Source: Opisthorchis felineus (Eukaryota > Platyhelminthes > Trematoda > Opisthorchiida > Opisthorchiidae). Taken from it: a stretch of 64,000 nt of DNA. Of this stretch, positions 59,801 through 64,000 are shown one piece after another (the stretch's first letter is position 1; every line of letters begins with the position of its first letter). The DNA lies in assembly GCA_004794785.1 (NCBI GenBank), contig SJOL01007044.1, positions 571,729-635,728 on the forward strand, written 5' to 3'. The position numbers and the translations under genes are program-made. The notes below the pieces were generated by a model. The model did not search any database. It was not told the DNA's origin and saw only the letters and a list, made by a program, of their open reading frames with translations.

Positions 59801-62252
59801 TTGCAAGCTAAGTATTTCCAACCTAACTGCCGACTTCGGTGAACAGACCAAACGTCGCCTGATCAACAACCTATTTCGTTCATCGACTCCAACGGGGGTT
59901 TCAGTAGATTAACGACATCGAGCTAATCTGGTTGAAAAGCTGGTTGAAAAGCACATTCACGCTGATCAAGACTAACTGGAAGATGAATATGAAAGAGTGA
60001 AGGAAACTATGCTCTCATCTTTGAGGGCTGTCTGCCCAAGCCTGCTGACCAAATTGGCACTGTATGTCTCACTGACGCCAGAAACGCCACACCAGCAACT
60101 AGCGACCAAAGTGATACACAGCCGGATAATCAACTGGACGACGATGGAATGCAAAAGTCCAGGAGAGGCCTTCACCACAGGAAGCAGACGCACCCTATTT
60201 CAGCTGATGCTCAGTTGATCGAAAGAGAGTACGTGTCAGTGAAACGAACTGCGAAGATGGAAGAGTGAGCGTTTAGCTGTAACGCCCTTTCAGTGAGTAG
60301 GTACGAGGCTACCCAAAAAAAGCACGAGAGTAAAGATATTCCCACGATACCTAAGCCAGAACAGGAGCAGTTGAGATGCCGGGGTTGGGTTCAATCCACG
60401 GACTTACCGATCAGTAAGTTCGTACCTTAACCACCGAGTTATCTCGACATCCAGAAGGTACAACAAATTATGTAGAACCTGAAAAAACACTACAGAAGCA
60501 AGTACAATGATCGTTCTCGGGGTGAATATCGCGTTGTGAATACGGTAGTACGGAACTCAACAACGGCAACGAACCGAAAGGACAATTTCGGTGAGGTTGA
60601 TGAGACATTAAATTTCGGTTCTTTCGGCACAATGCAAATTCCAGGACACTAGTGGCCAACTGTATAAAATCCAGGCTACTGGTAAACGGTAGTAAATAGG
60701 TTAGCTTGTGTTGTCTTACTTGTAACCACCTCAACTGAGGAATAAGAGTGTCAACTACCCACGAGTGGGACATGCTATGGTGCCATGAGGGAACTCCCGA
60801 CCCAACCGTACGTTAACCAATTTTGGAATGTCTATCTGCCCGCGGATACGTCTATTTGTCTAGGAGAAACAGGAAAATCGTACGGCATAGGAATGATAAC
60901 TCACCAGATGTCTGTTGACTATCATAGTCGGGTTTGCCTGCATCGTCACCCCGTTTTGAAAAGTGAACCTTCGTTCCACCCTCAATGGCCGATCGACGCT
61001 CTTCTTCTCTACGATCTCGGATTTCTTTCAACGCCTTCTTTATCTCATCACGAGCCATGGCATCCGCGCCGGTCATACTGGTATCTCCAATCAATTTCCT
61101 GGCCTCTTCCAATCCCACAAAATCATGCAGTGTAGAAAGGGAAAAAAGTTCGTCATCCACCTGTTCTATGTGGTCACCTTGATGCTCCATCTTCAATACC
61201 AGACGTTCGGCTAGCTTCATTTTAGCCTTCCGGACACGCTTCAGACGCCTGAAAAAAATGCAGACGCGAAGTTATTTGGAGAAAAGTTACCAACACGTCA
61301 TTGATGTCAAACTGGAAACAGAGTGACATGTCCAAGAATTTCGGGCTCAGAAATTCGTACTGAAAACATGAGCTATTTTTGAATTACTGACTTTTTCTTT
61401 TGCTTCTCCTCTTCATGAATCAGACGCTGAACCTCCTCTTCAACTTCTAGATCCTCATCTTCCTTGACTTCGCTGTTCTCGGCAGCTTTGTCTTGCTGTA
61501 CCGGATCCAAGCTGAAAACCAGAACAACCACCAAATCAAAGATGGAACGCACAAACCTCGCAGTAAATCCTCATAAAAATACTCAACAATCTGAAGGATC
61601 TCACATGAGAATAATAGTACATGTGCATTGAATTCGCTATGTGAATGAGCGGTTACAACTAAATTATGTGTAGGGGACTGTTACTAGACCTTGAGAACTA
61701 CATTAATAAGAGAAATAAAGACAGCCGCCGTGGCGAAAACCACTGCGCCTTTGCTTCATGCAATCAAACGCAAACTACCAACCATAAAGCTGCGAAAATG
61801 GTTCACCGTTCAGCGCTTGTTCGCAAACTACAATACGTGTAAACCTGCACAGCTGGCCATAATCCTGATGCCCACAACATGAAAGAGACTGTGCATCATT
61901 GTACCCAGAAGGCATGAAGAGGAAAAGGAGGTAAACGACCGTCTGATCACAAATCAGATTTTCACTACTACCCTCATTCAAGGCGTAAACAGTGCGGCAC
62001 GCAGAGACAAGAAACAATAAAAGTCCATTCGAAAGCAATATAGAAAATGCGAGTGAACGCCCAGTGGCATAAAATGGGTGTTGGTTATTTCAGTGGCAGC
62101 CAACACCGAATAAGTAGCAAACCATCAGTAAGCCCGTGAGCTGAGGAGACAAAAGAAGTACAAATGATCGGGATGACCGCACAATGAAAACTTGCCTTTT
62201 TGACTTGTCATCCAAGGCAACCAATATATGCTTACGCCACTTCAGTAGATTT
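44638..62252 (-). CDS. FTSJ3: FTSJ3/SPB1 pre-rRNA 2'-O-methyltransferase, 3' part (8 exons, N-terminus missing)
   Basis: This is a spliced minus-strand gene. The exons are 62205-62252, 61392-61511, 60905-61248, 58190-58527, 55512-55722, 52292-52521, 47546-47715 and 44638-44893. They sum to 1717 nt and give 571 residues plus a stop. All introns are GT-AG and every junction phase agrees. The product matches the C-terminal two thirds of FTSJ3 (yeast Spb1), which is about 850 residues in human. In order it has a LLKWRK segment, a basic coiled stretch, acidic linkers around residues 172-353, and the Spb1 C-terminal domain from about residue 355. That domain includes LPDWFVEDE, VEEAKARKK and MYKKAG. 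In known orthologues the N-terminal FtsJ domain methylates the ribose of pre-rRNA in the nucleolus. That domain is not in this window, so catalytic residues cannot be checked. The identification is sure. The first exon is the weakest part. Confidence 0.9.
44894..47545 (-). other. FTSJ3/SPB1 last intron
   Basis: A GT-AG intron of 2652 bp. I see no SINE, LINE or nested gene inside it. Confidence 0.85.
47546..47715 (-). CDS. FTSJ3: FTSJ3/SPB1 exon with the VEEAKARKK core of the Spb1 C-terminal domain
   Basis: The exon is 170 nt and starts in phase 0 after a CGCAG acceptor. It ends with two bases of a Gln codon before a GTAAGT donor. It encodes about residues 431-486. The first residues, EEV, join in frame to LPLTK of the previous exon, giving the family's usual K-E-V run. 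VEEAKARKKARLAKRLKRI is the most conserved signature of the Spb1 C-terminal domain. The acidic EAEKWQQIKQ leads straight into MYKKAG of the last exon, as in orthologues. Confidence 0.93.
47989..48020. repeat. (CAT)n microsatellite with one interruption
   Basis: About ten CAT units with one CAA in the middle, in an FTSJ3/SPB1 intron. Confidence 0.95.
48034..48062 (-). repeat. Short repeat next to a CAT microsatellite
   Basis: This is an inverted match to 41679-41706. It lies 14 bp after a CAT repeat inside an FTSJ3/SPB1 intron. It may be the end of a small mobile element that carries a microsatellite. Confidence 0.5.
50617..50723 (-). mobile_element. tRNA-derived SINE (family T), copy 2, head intact
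   Basis: This copy has the best tRNA-like head. The acceptor stem arms TCGAGATG and CATCTCGA (plus positions 50711-50718 and 50642-50649) pair fully and enclose 77 nt, the size of a tRNA. The B box is a perfect GGTTCGAGTCC (plus 50658-50668), and an A box-like TGGCTTACTGGCTAGG lies at 50697-50712. The copy is cut off after the CTGTCTAGG block of the tail. It sits in an FTSJ3/SPB1 intron in the sense direction. Confidence 0.82.
51794..52026 (+). mobile_element. Short family P insertion with 16-bp target-site duplication
   Basis: A perfect 16-bp direct repeat, CTAAAAGGATGGCTGT, occupies 51794-51809 and 52011-52026. Between them are 201 bp that start CGAAGAATTTTCAGCAACC, which matches the sequence just downstream of the hammerhead in copies at 9.8 and 44.1 kb. 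They end with GGTGAGTCTC to GTGTATTTCG, which matches the arm upstream of the hammerhead at 44.3 kb. The structure is an inserted copy that begins near the ribozyme cut position and lacks the ribozyme itself. It lies in the FTSJ3/SPB1 intron 47716-52291. Confidence 0.75.
52292..52521 (-). CDS. FTSJ3: FTSJ3/SPB1 exon starting the Spb1 C-terminal domain (LPDWFVEDE)
   Basis: The exon is 230 nt. It follows a TATAG acceptor and completes a Val codon. It ends after LPLTK in phase 0 at a weak GTTATT donor. It encodes about residues 355-430. RPLTPEERALALRLI corresponds to the L-PE-LAL stretch of orthologues. SRRELLESAYHRMQF and LPDWFVEDERIHMRKPLPLT match the diagnostic block in which the W-F pair and acidic residues are near-invariant. 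The intron that follows is the longest in the gene (47716-52291) and contains a SINE and a small target-duplicated insertion. Confidence 0.93.
52700..52809 (-). mobile_element. tRNA-derived SINE (family T), copy 3, tail only
   Basis: This copy holds the 3' part of the SINE: the CATCTCGAC head-tail joint, the CTATCTAGGCTTGGGCAA block, GCTTCCTTCGGGTGGTATGG and the end GTTACAGCTAAAC. The tRNA-like head is missing. It lies in the FTSJ3/SPB1 intron 52522-55511 in the sense direction. Confidence 0.75.
53265..53320 (-). ncRNA. Degenerate family P hammerhead, copy 4
   Basis: On the minus strand CTGATGA (plus 53294-53300) is followed by a 14-base region that no longer pairs, then GAAG, where GAAA is expected, and a GTA triplet before GTCGGG. 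Stem I keeps most of its first five pairs against the ACCCAC arm. Length and order equal copies 1 and 2, so it is a decayed relative rather than a chance match. It lies in an FTSJ3/SPB1 intron. Confidence 0.4.
55512..55722 (-). CDS. FTSJ3: FTSJ3/SPB1 exon: acidic and Lys-rich linker
   Basis: The exon is 211 nt. It starts in phase 0 after a TGTAG acceptor and ends in phase 1 at a GTGAGG donor. It encodes about residues 284-353. The content is low complexity: an acidic Ser-rich segment (EEDDSFSTTSSDSDEPTEK) is followed by a Lys run. This matches the poorly conserved acidic linker before the Spb1 C-terminal domain in orthologues. The assignment rests mainly on phase, strand and position between two recognisable exons. 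The Lys-rich part is a plausible nuclear or nucleolar localisation signal, which is an inference. Confidence 0.85.
56711..56884 (+). mobile_element. tRNA-derived SINE (family T), copy 4
   Basis: This copy is nearly full length on the plus strand, antisense to FTSJ3/SPB1. An A box-like CTTAGTGGTTAAGG and a B box-like GGTTTCAATCC are present. An anticodon-like arm ACTTA/TAAGT encloses a seven-base loop. The tail holds the CTGCTTCTGTCTAGG block, CAGTATCCCAGCCCTCGTG and the end ACTACAGCTGA. It lies in the intron 55723-58189. Confidence 0.82.
58190..58527 (-). CDS. FTSJ3: FTSJ3/SPB1 exon: RDDLYLSSEEDDED acidic region
   Basis: The exon is 338 nt. It completes a Gly codon after a CAACAG acceptor and ends in phase 0 at a GTTTGT donor. 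It encodes about residues 172-283. HRDDLYLSSEEDDEDT aligns with the R-DD-Y-S-ED segment of human FTSJ3. It is followed by long Asp/Glu runs, then KPRNPLLVDLDD (the NPLLV block of orthologues) and SWLDSEEM (the W-F/L-S segment). These short landmarks occur in the same order in known Spb1 proteins. Confidence 0.9.
60271..60452 (-). mobile_element. tRNA-derived SINE (family T), copy 5, near full length
   Basis: On the minus strand the head has acceptor arms TCGAGAT and ATCTCAA (plus 60441-60447 and 60371-60377) that pair with at most one mismatch over a 78-nt span. It also has an ACTTAC/GTAAGT anticodon-like stem and a GTGGTTAAGG A box part. The tail ends GGGCGTTACAGCTAAAC, the same end as copy 3. 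This copy and copy 4 define the element at about 180 bp. It is in the intron 58528-60904. Confidence 0.82.
60905..61248 (-). CDS. FTSJ3: FTSJ3/SPB1 exon: basic coiled segment and middle domain
   Basis: The exon is 344 nt. It follows a strong TTTTTTCAG acceptor, completes a Lys codon and ends in phase 1 at a GTGAGT donor. It encodes about residues 57-170. It begins RLKRVRKAKMKLAERLVLKM, the basic coiled-coil run found in the middle of Spb1 proteins. ELFSLSTLHD corresponds to the G-FSL--I segment of orthologues. A second charged helix (DEIKKALKEIRDRREEERR) follows. Confidence 0.92.
61392..61511 (-). CDS. FTSJ3: FTSJ3/SPB1 exon: acidic helix before the basic coil
   Basis: The exon is 120 nt. 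It lies between a TTTTCAG acceptor and a GTCAGT donor and ends with two bases of a Lys codon. It encodes about residues 17-55. It begins LDPVQQDKAAENSEV and becomes strongly acidic (EDEDLEVEEEVQRL), then basic at its end (EEEKQKKK), where it joins the next exon. Orthologues have the same acidic-to-basic change here. The 143-bp intron after it (61249-61391) is the shortest in the gene. Confidence 0.88.
62205..62252 (-). CDS. FTSJ3: FTSJ3/SPB1 candidate exon: NLLKWRKHI
   Basis: This is a small exon of 48 nt after a CTTCCTAG acceptor. It encodes NLLKWRKHILVALDD. The LLKWRK core matches the LL-WR-K motif that sits after the methyltransferase domain in Spb1/FTSJ3. The donor is uncertain. GTCAAA at 62203-62204 keeps the phase needed by the next exon. 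A slightly later donor at 62193 would add KSKRQ but break the phase unless a further small exon exists. No exon further upstream was recognised before the window ends. Confidence 0.55.
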
Positions 62253-62885
62253 CTAGGAAGCAAATTGGATGTGAATGGTGAGATATGGATACAGACAATG
62301 ATGAAATTAATAGTTACAAAAGCATAGCTTCACAACGAGGTCAAATCTGCATACTTTGAGACTGACCAATTCAAGATTCGCTAAGGCTAATAGTAAACAG
62401 TTCCTAATCCGAAGAATAAATTTCACATATAGATTCGAAGTGTCTTATGTCAAAAACTGTCGTATGAGTCCCGTGTCCGTACTACCATTTGCGGAAGTCT
62501 GTACTCTATTTTCGCATTCGGAAGCACAATTAGAGGCTGACCATGGTCTCTGGTCTAGCGATACCTCGCTTAGGCTTAAATAGAAATATTCCCAAGAAAT
62601 GTCTTTTACAGGCCCGTCCAGATGACTCGAAATGAAATACAACATATTCGGTTAAATGACTACGTGTTGTATGGACTTCTGTTATCTTGGCAGAACAATA
62701 TTCACAGGTTTGACATCTGATAGTGAAAATAACTCATGAATTACAGAGGTCAACAGTGCATTTGGACGCCTTGAGAAACATATCTGAAGTAAGCGTCAGG
62801 CACGCATATACATCAGGATTACCGTGTACGAGCCCGTTCCCAATAACGTACGGCAGCAAAATATTGGCATCATACATACATGCTA
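62253..62885. other. Probable FTSJ3/SPB1 intron sequence
   Basis: This lies upstream of the first recognised exon on the minus strand. I looked for the preceding exon, which should end two bases into an Arg or Lys codon, and did not find a convincing one. Confidence 0.4.
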
Positions 62886-63165
62886 AGAGTTGCTGACCGA
62901 TTTAACTTGCAGTTTCTACACATAATCCTTCGGATCAAACAGATGGATGGAATCTCAATTACGGAAAAATTTCGAAGAGCAAGCACTAATGAAGCTGAAT
63001 GCAGTCTGGTGCGAAGACAGCTCCGCTGGTTAGACTACTTGAGACGGATGAACGAAACTCACACCTCAAAACAAGTTGTGTACGCTCAACTCAGGAATGG
63101 AGTTCGGAATCGCGGGGACCTTATGTTCCGCATCGGGATAAGCTTCAGATAAGTTTAGTGGAACA
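62886..63165 (+). mobile_element. LINE family B C-terminal fragment
   Basis: A plus-strand open frame reads RFNLQFLHIILRIKQMDGIS, then VRRQLRWLDYLRRMNETHTS, then KQVVYAQLRNGVRNRG. This is the usual C-terminal run of this LINE type, with the L-RW-H-RM block and the L--ELR-G-R-RG block. A one-base frameshift after NRG (about 63113) moves the continuation GPYVPHRDKLQISL into another frame. No reverse transcriptase core is present. It directly precedes a family A tail, so the two insertions or a rearrangement are adjacent. Confidence 0.7.
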
Positions 63166-63274
63166 TCCATTTTAGACCATGAGAGAATCCGGCACTAGAC
63201 AGAAGGGCCTGGAGAACACAGGCAAGGGGAGCTTTAGGGAGCTATGCAGCAGGCACGTCGGTCGCGGAAAATGT

Positions 63275-63650
63275 GTAGCCCCACCAGCTGCGGCGGCTGA
63301 GCATGTGCTACGCATTCCTTCAGAATGGCGCGAACTCCAAGGTGGATGCGTGAAATGGCAGATAGGGTAAAAGAGATTATGAAGAGTTTGGGTGTTTTTG
63401 GTGCGATTCGCCTTCCAGGGTTGGGCGACCCCCCTTCTCGTGCGCAAATCTAGATATAATGCTAGAAATGGCAGCTAACTGATGTCAGTGGCGTTCGTGT
63501 TATCATTTTTTCTCCAGATTGTCTGACTGAGCGCCCGGAGATGTAAACAACTCAGAATCCTTGCAGTAGGCCAGAAAAAGGTCCCTCCTTCATCCACTTC
63601 GTCCTCTTTTTCCGCCTCAAACTTTTAAATATAACCAAACAAACTTTGTG
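63275..63650 (+). mobile_element. LINE family A 3' end fragment
   Basis: This fragment matches the last part of the family A LINE at 41285-41675. Shared blocks are the GHVLR-like region, the EWRE-Q-GG segment (here with a deletion), the SLGV-G--RLPG segment and the 3' untranslated stretch around the shared 13 bases CCAGATTGTCTGA. The reading frame has stops and shifts. It ends next to the foldback repeat at 63654. Confidence 0.7.
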
Positions 63651-63653
63651 CCT

Positions 63654-63861
63654 GGTCACTGGTTTGTTCGCCGAGCTTGTCATCACGAATCAGAGTGACA
63701 TCATCAGTGCGCTGTTAGGGACCATAGTGGTGCCAAGGCACAACCCCTGACCCATCACTACGGTCCACTACGACCCCCAACAACGCACTGATGATGTCAA
63801 CCTGACTAGTGATGAAACGTTTGTAACCAAAATGCCCAGCTCAGCGAACAAACCAACGACC
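63654..63861. repeat. Foldback (inverted) repeat abutting a LINE tail
   Basis: The left arm is 63654-63730 and the right arm 63765-63861, with a spacer of about 34 bp. Paired blocks are CTGGTTTGTTCGC with its complement at the far right, and GACATCATCAGTGCGCTGTT with its complement next to the spacer. The right arm has about 20 extra bases, so the hairpin has a bulge. The left arm begins within a few bases of the family A LINE tail. Confidence 0.8.
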
Positions 63862-63901
63862 ATCTACGCTACCTGAGCTACCAACATTCCCCTTAATAGC
63901 A
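63849..63901 (+). repeat. 53-bp dispersed repeat, copy at the right end
   Basis: This stretch matches 7054-7106 on the same strand over 53 bp with scattered differences. The longest shared blocks are CAAACCAACGACCATCTACG and ACCTGAGCTAC. It overlaps the end of the foldback arm and extends beyond it, so it is part of a larger repeat family. Confidence 0.7.
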
Positions 63902-64000
63902 AACTCTGTGCTTGCCACCATCATCATCTTCAGCTGTAAAAACCGCGTACTTGTTTAGGGTACGTCTGGGCACTCGATATCTGTGAGCGAATACTTTCAA

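Noticed and set aside
63783..63830. Hammerhead-like order CTGATGA, spacer, GAAAC, then GTA in the foldback right arm
   Set aside because: The arms that should form stem I do not pair, and stem II pairs only with a seven-base bulge. Treated as a lookalike unless a covariance search says otherwise.
1..64000. CRISPR arrays, bacterial operons, rRNA genes or functional tRNA genes
   Set aside because: No regularly spaced repeats, no ribosomal RNA landmarks and no canonical tRNA outside the SINE heads. The window is spliced eukaryotic DNA.

Overview
The window is eukaryotic nuclear DNA, most likely from a flatworm and probably a digenean trematode. The reasons are long introns with GT-AG splice sites, sparse coding sequence, non-LTR retrotransposon remnants of two types common in trematode and cestode genomes, tRNA-derived SINEs, and small repeats that carry hammerhead ribozyme motifs like those of the schistosome SM-alpha SINEs and of Penelope-like elements. 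No species can be named from the sequence alone. There is no bacterial operon, CRISPR array or plasmid-like feature.

The one gene recognised with confidence lies on the minus strand from 62252 down to 44638. It is the 3' part of FTSJ3/SPB1, the nucleolar pre-rRNA 2'-O-methyltransferase and ribosome-assembly factor. Eight exons can be chained. Seven of them join with matching phases and give a C-terminal region of 571 residues that ends in the conserved Spb1 C-terminal domain. The exons that encode the N-terminal FtsJ methyltransferase fold lie beyond the right edge or were not found. Its introns run up to about 4.6 kb and hold SINEs and a short insertion with a 16-bp target-site duplication.

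From 1 to about 37.7 kb no gene was recognised. This part holds three copies of a tRNA-headed SINE that carries a hammerhead motif (2.4, 10.3 and 34.8 kb), one copy of a second hammerhead repeat (9.8 kb), a badly decayed but long LINE on the minus strand (24.6-27.3 kb), and simple repeats. Two well-formed but unidentified exons on the plus strand (37707-37959 and 39181-39481) suggest a second gene that is not resolved.

From 40.0 to 41.7 kb is a broken LINE of another family, with a stop codon in its YADD catalytic motif and an internal deletion. From 42 to 60.5 kb there are five copies of a second tRNA-derived SINE, four of them inside FTSJ3/SPB1 introns. Just downstream of the FTSJ3/SPB1 stop codon is a hammerhead repeat with a fully paired core and an attached 62-bp inverted repeat. 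The right end (62.9-63.9 kb) is a cluster of two LINE fragments and a foldback repeat.

The main findings are the two families of hammerhead-bearing repeats, and a 51.8-kb insertion whose 5' end falls within a few bases of the position where such a ribozyme would cut. Many short open frames in the rest of the window were judged to be chance.
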